From contig NZ_CP021744.1 of assembly GCF_002192455.1 (NCBI RefSeq), positions 2,634,001 through 2,698,000 of the forward strand: DNA of 64,000 nucleotides. The letters are read 5' to 3'. Positions 1 through 8,263 of the stretch are shown here, piece after piece. A model generated the notes under the pieces. The model was not told the DNA's origin and did no database searches. It was given only the letters and a program-made list of their open reading frames with translations. A program made the translations under genes and the position numbers. Positions within the stretch are counted from its first letter, which is position 1. Each line of letters starts with the position of its first letter. This DNA comes from Streptomyces albireticuli (GTDB lineage: Bacteria; Actinomycetota; Actinomycetes; Streptomycetales; Streptomycetaceae).

Positions 1-767
1 ACCAGATCACCCGCGCCGCGAGCAACCGCGCCGCGACGGTGCACCGGCTCACCCACGACGAGAGACGGGCGGAGGAGCTCGCGGTCAGGGCCCGCAAGGC
101 CCTCGACGCACAGCAGAAGCTGGCCGCCCGGCAGAAGAAGCAGCGCGACACCATAAACCGCGGTCTGGCCGAGGTGGAGAAGCTGCTGGCCTCCCTCTCC
201 GCCGAACAGCTCGCCGACCTCCGCGGCCTGGAGCGGCGCACCATAGGGAAGGCCCAGCGCACCCTCCTCTCCTCCGGCCGGCTGAGCGGCGCGCGGGCGC
301 CGTCCCGGGCCGGCGGCAGGGCCCTGGCGTACGCGTACGCGCAGCTCGGCAAGCCCTATGTGTGGGGCTCCGAGGGCCCCGACTCCTTCGACTGCTCCGG
401 CCTCACCTCGCAGGCCTGGGCACACGCGGGCGACGTCATCCCCCGGACGAGCCAGGAGCAGTGGCGGACGCTGCCGAGGGTCTCGCTCGACCACCTGCGC
501 CCCGGCGATCTGGTGATCTACTTCGAGGACGCCACGCATGTCGCGCTGTACATCGGCGACGGCCTCGTCATACAGGCCCCGCGGCCGGGCACGGCCGTGA
601 AGATCTCGCCGATCGCCTCGAACCCGCTGCTGGGGGCCGTCCGCCCGGACGCGGGAGAGGCCCCGCTGCGCGACTACGTACCGCCGGTGCCGCGGCCGTC
701 CGGGGCCTCGGCGCTGCCCGCGGCGGTGGCGGCGGCCCTGGACTCCGCCACCACCCCGGCGACATAG
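1..767 (+). CDS. NlpC/P60 family cell-wall endopeptidase (5' end outside window)
   Basis: The reading frame is already open at base 3, so the N-terminus, presumably with a signal peptide, lies outside the window. An in-frame GTG at 39 has no ribosome binding site and is unlikely to be the start. The visible part opens with about 80 residues rich in Ala, Arg, Lys and Gln that look coiled-coil. It ends in an NlpC/P60 domain with the nucleophile Cys in DCSGLTSQAW, the His in ATHVALYIGDG and a polar third residue in VIQAPRPG. The family (MEROPS C40) cuts D-Glu to diamino-acid bonds in peptidoglycan stem peptides outside the membrane. Coiled coil plus NlpC is the layout of secreted RipA-like hydrolases. 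The last 94 bp overlap the convergent flavoprotein gene. Confidence 0.85.
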   Translation, partial: QITRAASNRAATVHRLTHDERRAEELAVRARKALDAQQKLAARQKKQRDTINRGLAEVEKLLASLSAEQLADLRGLERRTIGKAQRTLLSSGRLSGARAPSRAGGRALAYAYAQLGKPYVWGSEGPDSFDCSGLTSQAWAHAGDVIPRTSQEQWRTLPRVSLDHLRPGDLVIYFEDATHVALYIGDGLVIQAPRPGTAVKISPIASNPLLGAVRPDAGEAPLRDYVPPVPRPSGASALPAAVAAALDSATTPAT

Positions 768-1993
768 GCCGCCGTCCGCTCGGGGTCGTAGAGGTAGTCC
801 TCGAAGTCGGCCGGGTCGTCGAAGCCGCGCGCGATGCGGTCCGCGACGGGCGGCAGCCCGGCCGCCGCCCCCAGCAGCTCCATGACGTGCGCGGCCGGCG
901 GCGCGAGCATGGCGTTGGTGCACCGGGTGGCGTGCCGGGCCCGCTCCCAGTGGCGGGCGAAGGCGCCGGTCATCCACTCCTCGTCGAAGGGCAGGGCGCC
1001 ACGCTCGGTGATCGACTCCAGGTAGGAGGCCGCGCATTTGGCCGCCGCGTTGGCGCCCTGGCCCGCCACGGGGTCGTCGGCGACGACGGCGTCGGCCACG
1101 CCGAGGACCAGCCCGCCCGACGGCAGCCGCCCGACGGGGTGGCGGACGGTGGGGACGTAGCGGCCGGCCAGCGTGGCGCCCCCGTCCGTCAGCTCGACGG
1201 CGGTGGCCCGCGCGTACTCCCACGGGGTGAAGCGCTCCAGCAGCTCCAGGGTCCGGGCCAGGTGCTCGCCGGGGCTCGGGAGGTCCTGGAAGACATCGAG
1301 CGGGCCGCCGGGCACCCCCGACCAGAACAGGACGTCGGCCCGGCCGGAGAGGGTGAGCGTGGGGACGACGAGGAGCTCGCCGACACCGGGCACCAGATTG
1401 CGGCGGACCGCCTCGAACCCCGGGTGCTCGGGGCGCGGGCCGAGCCCGTGCACACAGGCGAGGGCGAGCGCCCGCTGCGGGACGGTGTGCGGGGAGCGGC
1501 CGGCGTCCCGGCCGAACAGCTCCGCGAGCTCGCCCTTGCCCGCGGCGACGAGCACGAGGTCGTAGCGGCGCACCAGGAAGTCCAGGTCGGAGACGGTGGC
1601 GCCGTGGATGACGAGCCGGCCGCCGCGGTCGGCGAAGGTGTCCAGCCAGTCGGCCGTCTTCAGCCGCGGGTCGACGGACTGGGCGCAGCCGTCGAACCGG
1701 CCCACCCAGTCGAGCACCCGGCGGTGCCCGCCGCCCGGGAGGTCGGCGGGGCCGGCCACGGAGACGCCCAGGCCCTCGATGCGCGGGGCGCGGTCGGCCC
1801 AGAAGTCCAGGCCCAGCTCGCGCTCATGGCGCAGCGCCGTGGGGAAGAGGCACTGGGTGGACGGCACCCGGCCGGAGCGCGTCTCCTCGGGCGTGCGGTC
1901 CGACATCAGGGTGATGTCGTAGCCCCGGGCCTGGAGCGCGAGTGCCAGCTGGAGTCCGGACTGGCCGGCTCCGACGATGAGGATGCTCCGCAC
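674..1993 (-). CDS. styrene/indole monooxygenase-like FAD-dependent oxidoreductase
   Basis: A 439-residue flavoprotein. It starts with a Rossmann FAD-binding motif, ILIVGAGQSGLQLALALQ, and has a second FAD motif near residue 300 (VLGVADAVVADDPVAGQGAN), the DDP...GQGAN layout of group E (StyA-type) flavoprotein monooxygenases. StyA enzymes epoxidise styrene or indole using FADH2 delivered by a separate reductase. No StyB-like reductase gene is visible here. It follows cvnD by 81 bp on the same strand, so it may be the last gene of the conservon transcript, where other conservons carry a cytochrome P450 (inference). Its C-terminal coding region overlaps the convergent NlpC/P60 gene by 94 bp. 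Substrate unknown. Confidence 0.8.
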   Translation of the reverse strand: MRSILIVGAGQSGLQLALALQARGYDITLMSDRTPEETRSGRVPSTQCLFPTALRHERELGLDFWADRAPRIEGLGVSVAGPADLPGGGHRRVLDWVGRFDGCAQSVDPRLKTADWLDTFADRGGRLVIHGATVSDLDFLVRRYDLVLVAAGKGELAELFGRDAGRSPHTVPQRALALACVHGLGPRPEHPGFEAVRRNLVPGVGELLVVPTLTLSGRADVLFWSGVPGGPLDVFQDLPSPGEHLARTLELLERFTPWEYARATAVELTDGGATLAGRYVPTVRHPVGRLPSGGLVLGVADAVVADDPVAGQGANAAAKCAASYLESITERGALPFDEEWMTGAFARHWERARHATRCTNAMLAPPAAHVMELLGAAAGLPPVADRIARGFDDPADFEDYLYDPERTAAYVAGVVAESRAAATAAGSAEAPDGRGTGGT

Positions 1994-2074
1994 GGGTCCG
2001 CTCCCCCTCCCGCGGGGCCCGTAGGTCCCGTAGATCCCATGGACCCTGCGGGCCCCGCGGGGCCCGTGGGTCTC

Positions 2075-3010
2075 TCATCCGGGTGTGGCGTCGAGTGCCC
2101 TGCCGACGAGGATCAGCAGGGTGTCGACGACGGCGATCCGCTGCCGGGCGTCCATGGTCACGAGGGGCACCTGGCGCGGGAGGGCGAGGGCCTCGCGCAC
2201 CGCCTCGGGCTCGTGGCGGGCCGAGCCCTCGAAGTGGTTGAGCGCGACGATGTAGGGCAGCCCGGAGGTCTCGAAGTAGTCGAGCGCGGGGAAGCACTCG
2301 GCCAGCCGCCGGGTGTCGGCCATCACGACCGCGCCGATCGCGCCCCGGACCAGGTCGTCCCACATGAACCAGAATCGTTTCTGGCCCGGCGTGCCGAAGA
2401 GGTACAGCACCAGGTCGGCGTCGAGGGTGATCCGGCCGAAGTCCATGGCGACCGTGGTGGTGGTCTTCCGGGGCGTGGCGGTGAGGTCGTCGAGGGTCTC
2501 GGCGGCGGCCGTCATCGCGGCCTCGGTGCGCAGCGGGGTGATCTCGGAGACGGAGCCGACGAAGGTCGTCTTGCCGACGCCGAAGCCGCCCGCCACGACG
2601 ATCTTGGTGGCGTGGGGGGCGCGGGTGCGGTCGGTCTGCCAGCCGCGCTCCACGGGGTGCGGCGCGGGGGCCTCCCGGACGGCGAGGGCGGCGCCGGCGG
2701 TACCGGGCGCACCGGGGGTCCGGGCCCGGGCGGCCCCGCCCGTCCTGGGCACCAGGCCGCCCCCGGCGTCCCCCGGGCCCTTGACGCCCGCGCCCCCATG
2801 GGCGGCCCGGGCGTCCCCGGCCCCTTTGGCGGCCTTACCGGCCCCGGCGCCCCAGGCGTCCCCGCTCCCGGCGCTCCCGTCTCCCCGGACCCCAGCGCCT
2901 CCGGCCGTCTCGCCGGCCTCGGCCCCCGCGGCCCTGCCGGCGCCCTTGGCGGCGGAGGCGCCTCCGCCGCCCCTCCTGACGTCCCCCGGGTCAGAGTCGG
3001 TGAAGTCCAC
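2075..3010 (-). CDS. cvnD: conservon GTPase CvnD with long Gly/Ala-rich N-terminal extension
   Basis: Ras-like small GTPase of the conservon family, 311 residues. The GTPase domain is in the C-terminal 180 residues: P-loop GGFGVGKTTFVGS, switch region with the TTTTVAMDFG motif typical of CvnD, and FGTPGQKRFWFMWDDL (G3). Other CvnD proteins are about 190-200 residues. The extra length here is a stretch of about 120 residues after the conserved MDF start, made mostly of Gly, Ala, Pro and charged residues. The start is supported by its 20-bp overlap with the end of cvnC, the usual arrangement. In S. coelicolor conservons, CvnA-D form a membrane-associated complex resembling a eukaryotic G-protein system. 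Confidence 0.9.
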   Translation of the reverse strand: MDFTDSDPGDVRRGGGGASAAKGAGRAAGAEAGETAGGAGVRGDGSAGSGDAWGAGAGKAAKGAGDARAAHGGAGVKGPGDAGGGLVPRTGGAARARTPGAPGTAGAALAVREAPAPHPVERGWQTDRTRAPHATKIVVAGGFGVGKTTFVGSVSEITPLRTEAAMTAAAETLDDLTATPRKTTTTVAMDFGRITLDADLVLYLFGTPGQKRFWFMWDDLVRGAIGAVVMADTRRLAECFPALDYFETSGLPYIVALNHFEGSARHEPEAVREALALPRQVPLVTMDARQRIAVVDTLLILVGRALDATPG

Positions 3011-3401
3011 CCCGCACCCTTTCCAGCAGTGCCCGGTCGGGCCGGCCGGTGCCGTGGTCGCTGTCGAAGACGCGGATCCTGCCCTCGTCGGCCAGTTCGA
3101 GGAGCAGCACCCGCACCACGCCCAGCGGCATCCTCAGCAGCGCGGCGATCTCCGCGACCGTACGGAGCCGGCGGCACAGCTCCACCACGGCGCGCGCCTC
3201 GGGCACCCCGCGCGGGCAGGGGCCGCCGCCGGGCGGCCCGGACGGGGCACCGGCCCGGTAGTCGGCCGGGGCGTCGGGGTCGTCGCTGGCCGCGACGAAG
3301 GTCTCGACGAGCAGCGGCCGGCACCGGTGCGGCGGGCTCCCGGCGAGCGAGTACGGGCGGACCCGGGCCGGGCTGCGGCGGAGCGCGGCGGCCCGGCTCA
3401 T
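2991..3401 (-). CDS. cvnC: conservon protein CvnC (DUF742)
   Basis: DUF742 protein, 136 residues. It has the signature VRPYSLAGSPP near residue 15 and the winged-helix-like core TVAEIAALLRMPLGVVRVLL, followed by DEGRIRVFDSD, as in other conservon CvnC proteins. Its ATG overlaps the stop of cvnB by 4 bp (ATGA at 3398-3401), so translation is probably coupled. It is taken to act with CvnB and CvnD downstream of the sensor kinase. A Gly/Pro insertion around residues 45-62 (GAPSGPPGGGPCPRG) is longer than I recall for the family. Confidence 0.92.
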   Translation of the reverse strand: MSRAAALRRSPARVRPYSLAGSPPHRCRPLLVETFVAASDDPDAPADYRAGAPSGPPGGGPCPRGVPEARAVVELCRRLRTVAEIAALLRMPLGVVRVLLLELADEGRIRVFDSDHGTGRPDRALLERVRGGLHRL

Positions 3402-3913
3402 TCGACCGCCTCCACCGACTGGCGCAGCTCCCTGCGCAGGGCGGGGGTGAGGACGTGGCCGGCCCGGCCCACGAAGAGCGCCATGTGGTACGCCACGGCG
3501 CTCATGTCGCAGTCGGGCGAGGTGTGCACGCCCAGCAGGGAGCCGTCGCTGATGGTCATGACGAAGAGGCTGCCCTCGTCCATCGCGACCATGGTCTGTT
3601 TGACGGCGCCGCCGTCCATCAGGCAGGCGGCGCCCGTGGTGAGGCTGCCCAGGCCGGCGACGATCGTGGCGAGGTCGCCGGTGGAGCCGCGCGGCCCCTC
3701 CGGCCGGCCGGTGCCGGGGTAGGCCGGCCGGTCCGGGTCGGAGGAGAGCAGCAGCAGGCCGTCGGAGGAGACCACGGCGACCGAGCGGACGCCGGGCACC
3801 TCCTCCACCAGGCCGGCCAGCAGCCAGCGCAGATTACGGGCCTCGTGGCTCAGCCCGAAGGCGACGGGGCCGACTGGGGTGACGGGGGTCGCCCCCCGGG
3901 AAATTGCGGTCAA
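3398..3913 (-). CDS. cvnB: conservon protein CvnB (roadblock/LC7), TTG start
   Basis: Roadblock/LC7-domain protein of 171 residues with NLRWLLAGLVEEVPGVRSV, the VVSSDGLLLLSS strand pair and MDGGAVKQTMVAMD...LFVMTISDGSLLGV. This fold acts as a GTPase-activating or scaffold partner of small GTPases such as CvnD. The start is taken as TTG at 3913: a GGAGG lies 7 bases upstream and TTG overlaps the cvnA stop as TTGA (3910-3913). A longer frame reaching 3988 has no ribosome binding site and reads atypical sequence. The ATGA overlap with cvnC and TTGA overlap with cvnA suggest one transcript and coupled translation. Confidence 0.9.
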   Translation of the reverse strand: MTAISRGATPVTPVGPVAFGLSHEARNLRWLLAGLVEEVPGVRSVAVVSSDGLLLLSSDPDRPAYPGTGRPEGPRGSTGDLATIVAGLGSLTTGAACLMDGGAVKQTMVAMDEGSLFVMTISDGSLLGVHTSPDCDMSAVAYHMALFVGRAGHVLTPALRRELRQSVEAVE

Positions 3914-6486
3914 CCGCGTGCCTCCTCGACAGTGCCGCCCTCGGCGGGCGACCCCGCTGCGTTCCGATCGGTGGTGCGCCCGGCCCACTCCGCCTCGGCG
4001 TCCCGCCGGCCGGCGGTCGCGCCCCGCTGGAAGCCGGACAGCTTGCGCCGCAGTGCCTCCGCGTCGACGCTGCCGCGCGCCGGCGGCGGTGCGGGCTGCT
4101 GCGGGACGGCCTTGGGCGTGCGCTTGGGCAGGCCGTTGCCGACGGCGGGGTCGGCGGGGGCCGGCAGACGGGCGTGCCGGCCGGTGGCGACGGCCGGTGC
4201 GACGGACAGGCCCGTGACCCGTATCGGGCTGCCCGGGGGCAGGGCCGGCGGGTCGGCGGGGTGTACGGGCGCGGGCAGCGGTACGGGCGTGACGTGCCCG
4301 GCTGCGGCTCCCGGTCCGGTGCCCTGGCCGGTGACGGCCCGCTGCGGGCGGCCGGGCAGGGTGTGGGAGCCGGCCTCGGCGAGGGTGCCGGGGAGGTGGA
4401 CCCTCGGGGCCGCCGCGGCGCCCGGCACGGGCGGGACGTCGGCGAGCCCGGTGACGGTCGGCGAGCTCTCGGCCAGGACCGGCAGCGGCAGGACGACGAC
4501 CGCCGCCGTGCCGCCGGTCATCTGCTCCCGCAGCTGGACGTGGACGCCGTGCCGGCCCGCGAGCCGGGCGACGACGTGCAGCCCGAGGCCCTGGCCCTGT
4601 TCGCCGTCGCCCCGCTCGCCGCGCGGCTCCGGGTGGCCCGCGCGGCCGCCCGGGGCGGGGGCCGGGGGCTCCGGGTCCGGGTCGGCGAGCAGGGCGTTGA
4701 GCTCGGCGAGCCGGCCGGGGGTGATGCCGATGCCCTCGTCCTGGACGGAGAGCACGACCTCGCCGGTCTCCAGGAGCCAGCCGGAGAGCTGCACATGGGC
4801 CTCGGAGGGGGAGAACTCCGTGGCGTTCTCCAGGAGTTCGGCCATGAGGTGGCTGATGTCCTCGGAGGCGAAGCCGGCGAGGCGGGCGTGCGGCGGCAGG
4901 GACTGGATCCGCACCCGCTGGTACCGCTCGATCTCACCGGCGGCGGCCCGCAGCACGTCGAGCAGGGGCACGGGCGCGGTGCGGCCGGTGCCGGTCTCGG
5001 CGCCGGCGAGGGCGAGGACGTTCTCGCTGTTGCGGCGCATGCGGGTGGCGAGGTGGTCGAGCGTGAAGAGGGTCTCCAGGCGCTCGGGGTCGGTCTCGTG
5101 GGCCTCCATGCCCTCGATGACGGCGAGCTGCCGCTCCACCAGCCGGAGGGTGCGCAGCGACAGGCCGACGTGCAGGCCGTGCGCGCGCTCCCGGGCGGGG
5201 TCCGCGGGCTGTTCGGCGAGCTGCTCGGAGAGCCGGTCGGTGAGCTCCTGGTGCTGGGCGCGCAGGGCCTCGCGCTCCTCGGCGAGCGTCCGGCGGGAGG
5301 CGACGAGCCGGGTGCGCTCGCCTTCCAGGACGGCGATGCGTTCCTGCATCCGGTGGGCGGTCTCGCGCAGGACGTTCACCGAGCGCACGGTCTCGGCGAA
5401 TTCGTCGTCGCGGCCCTTGAAGGCGATGGGCCGCTCGGCGGCGGGGTCGGCGCAGACGCGGCGGGCGCCGAGGCGCAGGACGTCGAGCGGCCGGGTGACG
5501 GAGCGGCCGGCGCGGACGCCCGCGACGAGGGCGACGAGGAGGCAGAGGGCCGCGGCGGCGGCGCGCAGCTCCAGGTCGGTGAGGGCGTCGCCGCGCAGCC
5601 GCTGGAGGCGCCCGAGTTCTCCGGCGGCGAGGACGGACTCGACGCCGCGCATCCGGTCGAGGCGGACGGTGAGGGCGGTACGGACGGGGTCGGCGGGGCC
5701 TTCCGGTGCGGAGTCCCGCAGGAGACGGGTGAGATGGCCCTCGGCGACGGTGACCTCGGCGCCGCCGACGGTCCGGTCGTAGGTGTCGCGCGCGCCCGTC
5801 CCGGCGAGCCGGCGGAAGTCGGCGACGGCGTCCTGCTCGCGCTGGGCGGTGCGCCGGGCGGCCGCGGCGAAGGCGGGGCGGCCCGGCTGCGCGGGCTTCG
5901 CCGTGAGGGCGGCGAGGAGCAGGGCGCGGGTGGCCGAGGCCTCCTCGACGGCGCGGCCCAGCGGCAGCAGGGCGGCGGGCCCGCCGGTGCCGGCCGCGTC
6001 ACCGGCGCGGTGCAGGGCCTGCACGGTGGTGGTGTAGGCGGTGTGGACGGTGAGGGCGTCGCCGCCGGAGAGCGCCTGCTCGCGGGTGGCGGAGAGACCG
6101 TCGAGGAGCCTGCGGACCGAGGCGGGCGCGGCCGGGAGGTACTCCTCGATCTGCCGGTCCACAAGGGCGCGTTGGTCCTCGGAGACGCCGGCCGTCGCGG
6201 CGTCGGCGCGGCCGGCCGCCACGAACTGGGTCATGGCGTCGCGTTCGTCCGCGAGGGAGTGCGCGAGGGCGAGGGCGGGGCCGGTGTCCTCGGCCCGGGT
6301 GACGAGCTTCCGGGCCTGGCCGAGTTCACGGGCGGCGTCGACGACGCCGAGGGCGCTGCCGCCGAGGACGGCGAGGGCGGTGACCGCGACGGAGGCGGTC
6401 AGCCGGTTACGCACCCGGGCGGTGCGCTCCCGCACCGCCGTGGACCGCTGCTCACGCTCGCCGCCCCGAAGCCGCTTCTTCCGCAC
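3910..6486 (-). CDS. cvnA: conservon sensor histidine kinase CvnA (nitrate-sensing-like, HAMP, HATPase)
   Basis: Membrane sensor kinase of about 858 residues. A first membrane segment (RLTASVAVTALAVLGGSALG) is followed by an extracytoplasmic helical region of about 270 residues of the nitrate/nitrite-sensing type, a second membrane segment (AAAALCLLVALVAGV) and HAMP. A coiled linker leads to the DHLATRMRRNSENVL H-box (near residue 475) and HATPase boxes AELLENATEFSP, VQDEGIGI and GQGLGLHVVARLAG. A Pro-rich tail of about 170 residues ends in RRKLSGFQRG, typical of CvnA. Start: the frame is open to a GTG at 6579, but the extra codons include AGA AGA TTG AGA, rare in Streptomyces. GTG 6486 (VRKKRLRGG) is preferred; TTG 6498 is also possible. 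Confidence 0.9.
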   Translation of the reverse strand: MRKKRLRGGEREQRSTAVRERTARVRNRLTASVAVTALAVLGGSALGVVDAARELGQARKLVTRAEDTGPALALAHSLADERDAMTQFVAAGRADAATAGVSEDQRALVDRQIEEYLPAAPASVRRLLDGLSATREQALSGGDALTVHTAYTTTVQALHRAGDAAGTGGPAALLPLGRAVEEASATRALLLAALTAKPAQPGRPAFAAAARRTAQREQDAVADFRRLAGTGARDTYDRTVGGAEVTVAEGHLTRLLRDSAPEGPADPVRTALTVRLDRMRGVESVLAAGELGRLQRLRGDALTDLELRAAAAALCLLVALVAGVRAGRSVTRPLDVLRLGARRVCADPAAERPIAFKGRDDEFAETVRSVNVLRETAHRMQERIAVLEGERTRLVASRRTLAEEREALRAQHQELTDRLSEQLAEQPADPARERAHGLHVGLSLRTLRLVERQLAVIEGMEAHETDPERLETLFTLDHLATRMRRNSENVLALAGAETGTGRTAPVPLLDVLRAAAGEIERYQRVRIQSLPPHARLAGFASEDISHLMAELLENATEFSPSEAHVQLSGWLLETGEVVLSVQDEGIGITPGRLAELNALLADPDPEPPAPAPGGRAGHPEPRGERGDGEQGQGLGLHVVARLAGRHGVHVQLREQMTGGTAAVVVLPLPVLAESSPTVTGLADVPPVPGAAAAPRVHLPGTLAEAGSHTLPGRPQRAVTGQGTGPGAAAGHVTPVPLPAPVHPADPPALPPGSPIRVTGLSVAPAVATGRHARLPAPADPAVGNGLPKRTPKAVPQQPAPPPARGSVDAEALRRKLSGFQRGATAGRRDAEAEWAGRTTDRNAAGSPAEGGTVEEARG

Positions 6487-6579
6487 CGGTGCTCTCAATC
6501 TTCTCTCGTCCCACCCCTGGTACTGATTTGACCCTTTCAGCACCTCTGAGGGGCAGGCGCCCTTCGACCGCCCGGCCAC

Positions 6580-6742
6580 TCGAAGGAGTGAATATCAATT
6601 TGAAATTGACCATCGACATATGTCAGGGGGTCGCGCGGCGCGCACCGACACCCCCTGCGGTACGTCACTTCAAGAACGCTTCGGCGGCCGACAGGATGCG
6701 CGCCCGCAGACGTAGATTTCCGACATCCGGCACACTGACCTC
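6580..6742. promoter_or_regulatory. divergent cvnA/PP2C control region with two small palindromes
   Basis: This is the divergent region between the conservon and the phosphatase gene. It is noticeably AT-richer than its surroundings. It holds a perfect 13-bp palindrome, CAATTTGAAATTG (6596-6608), and a perfect 10-bp palindrome, GACATATGTC (6615-6624). Neither is assigned to a known regulator; they are candidate operators or promoter parts. A TAGATT at 6713-6718 could be the -10 element of the phosphatase gene, which has no clear ribosome binding site. Confidence 0.35.
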
Positions 6743-7504
6743 ATGCGCATCGAACTCGCCACCCACCCGGGGGAACCGCACCACCCGAACGAGGACTTCG
6801 CGTCCGTGACCCTGCCGGCCTCGGGTGACGGCGGGGCGCTGGTCCTGCTGGACGGGGTGACGCCACCGCCCGACGGGGACACGGGCTGCGCGCACGACGT
6901 GCCCTGGTTCACCGCCCGGCTGGGCGGCGCGCTGCTCGAACTCGCGGGATCCCGCCGGGACATGGCGCTCGCGTCGTGCCTCGCCGAGGCCGTCTCCCGC
7001 ACGGCGGACGCCCATCGCGGCACCTGCGACCTCACGCACCGGCGCACCCCGCAGGCCACGGTCGTCGTGGCGCGCTGGGACGCGGAGCGGGTGGAGCACC
7101 TCGTACTCTCCGACTCCGCGTTGCTGCTGGCGGCCCCGGACGGCACGGTCACGTCCGTCCTGGACGACCGGATCGACCGGCTGAGCGCGCTGGGGCCGGT
7201 GACGGACGCGCAGCGCAACGCCGAGGGCGGCTTCTTCACGGCCGCCGCGGACCCGGCCGTCGTGACCCGCGCCGTGACGGGCGTACGGCCCCGCGCGGAG
7301 GTCAGCGCGCTGGCGGCGCTCACGGACGGCGCGGGCCGCTGGGTGGAGGTCTTCCGCGAGGGCGACTGGGCCGCCTGCTTCGGCGTGCTGGCGAAGGAGG
7401 GTCCGCAGGCCCTGATCGACCGGGTCCGCGAGGCGGAGCGCGCGGCCCCGGGGCGCCGCGGCAAGGCGCACGACGACGCGACGGCGCTCTACGCGGAGCT
7501 GTGA
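6743..7504 (+). CDS. PP2C-like Ser/Thr protein phosphatase
   Basis: A 253-residue soluble protein with the spaced acidic motifs of metal-dependent PP2C phosphatases: NEDF near residue 19, LVLLDGV (the DG motif, but without the usual GHGG after it), LSDSALL, LAALTDGAGR and the C-terminal HDDATALYAEL. PP2C enzymes remove phosphate from Ser/Thr using two Mn/Mg ions held by these Asp residues. The protein is compact and has no membrane segment or extra domain. No Shine-Dalgarno sequence precedes the ATG, so the mRNA may be leaderless or have a short leader. It is divergent from the conservon, so a link to that signalling unit is possible but not shown. Confidence 0.75.
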   Translation: MRIELATHPGEPHHPNEDFASVTLPASGDGGALVLLDGVTPPPDGDTGCAHDVPWFTARLGGALLELAGSRRDMALASCLAEAVSRTADAHRGTCDLTHRRTPQATVVVARWDAERVEHLVLSDSALLLAAPDGTVTSVLDDRIDRLSALGPVTDAQRNAEGGFFTAAADPAVVTRAVTGVRPRAEVSALAALTDGAGRWVEVFREGDWAACFGVLAKEGPQALIDRVREAERAAPGRRGKAHDDATALYAEL

Positions 7505-7544
7505 CGGGCCGGGCGCGGCACGGCTCCCGGCCGCCGGGCCCCGG

Positions 7545-8039
7545 CTAGCTCTCGGCGCTGGTGTTCAGCTGGCGCAGGAGGCGGGCGAGTTCGGCGACCT
7601 CGCCGCGGTCCCAGTCGGCGAGCTTGCGCACGTACTGCGCCCGGCGGGCGTCGCGGACGCGGGTGAAGCGGGCGCGGCCCTCCTCGGTGATCCGCACCAG
7701 GGAGGCGCGGCCGTCGGCCGGGTCGGGTTCGCGGGTGACGAGGCCGAGGTCGCACAGGGCGCGCAGCTGGCGGCTCATCGTGGCCTTGCCGACGCCGAAG
7801 TAGCCGGCGAGGTCGGTGGCGCGCTGCTGCCCGGCGTCCTCCAGGCGGACCAGCAGGCCGTAGGCCGCGGGCTCCAGCTCGGGGTGGACGGCGCGGGCCA
7901 TCTCGCCGGAGGAGGCACGGGCGCGGCGCAGGAAGACGGCCAGCTCCCGTTCCAGGGAGAGGTACGCCTGGTCCATACCACTGCCGTCCTCGGCGCGCGG
8001 TCGGCCGCCCTCGGCGGGCGGCTGTGTCGTCTGGTGCAC
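7545..8039 (-). CDS. MarR family transcriptional regulator
   Basis: Winged-helix MarR regulator of 164 residues. The helix-turn-helix is QRATDLAGYFGVGKATMSRQLRALCDLGLVTREPDPADGR (about residues 70-110), with the DGR wing. A GTG start at 8039 is chosen because GGAGAGGG sits 6 bases upstream. A shorter ATG start at 7976 and a longer frame to 8177 exist, but neither has a ribosome binding site. It is divergent from the GH25 lysozyme gene across a region with a perfect TGACGTCA-centred palindrome and convergent with the PP2C gene. Ligand unknown. Confidence 0.85.
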   Translation of the reverse strand: MHQTTQPPAEGGRPRAEDGSGMDQAYLSLERELAVFLRRARASSGEMARAVHPELEPAAYGLLVRLEDAGQQRATDLAGYFGVGKATMSRQLRALCDLGLVTREPDPADGRASLVRITEEGRARFTRVRDARRAQYVRKLADWDRGEVAELARLLRQLNTSAES

Positions 8040-8203
8040 GTCGGGCCCTCTCCGGCTTTTTCCGGCTGGTGAAAATTTCATCCAGCTGCGGGTCGTCACC
8101 GCAGCTACGTCAGTATTTCGCAGGAATAGACCAACGGCGGCACCGCGTCCCTCTATGCCTGGCGCGTCCGCACTCATAATTTTGGGTATGACATGGTCAC
8201 ACC

Positions 8204-8215
8204 AATGACGTCATT
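8204..8215. promoter_or_regulatory. 12-bp perfect palindrome, candidate MarR operator
   Basis: AATGACGTCATT lies in the divergent region between the MarR gene and the lysozyme gene, 49 bp before the lysozyme ATG. A perfect palindrome of this length beside a MarR gene makes an operator plausible. The site is far from the MarR start (165 bp), so it would more directly control the lysozyme gene. Confidence 0.35.
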
Positions 8216-8263
8216 TCCGATTCGGCGTCCTTCCTCTGCCGTACGAGCTGCCCGGAGGCATCC

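Noticed and set aside
362..5782. Very long rightward open frame of about 1800 codons over the conservon
   Set aside because: It is the complement of the leftward cvn genes, which have clear domains, overlaps and ribosome binding sites. The long frame results from GC bias and its translation is low-complexity Gly/Arg/Ala sequence.
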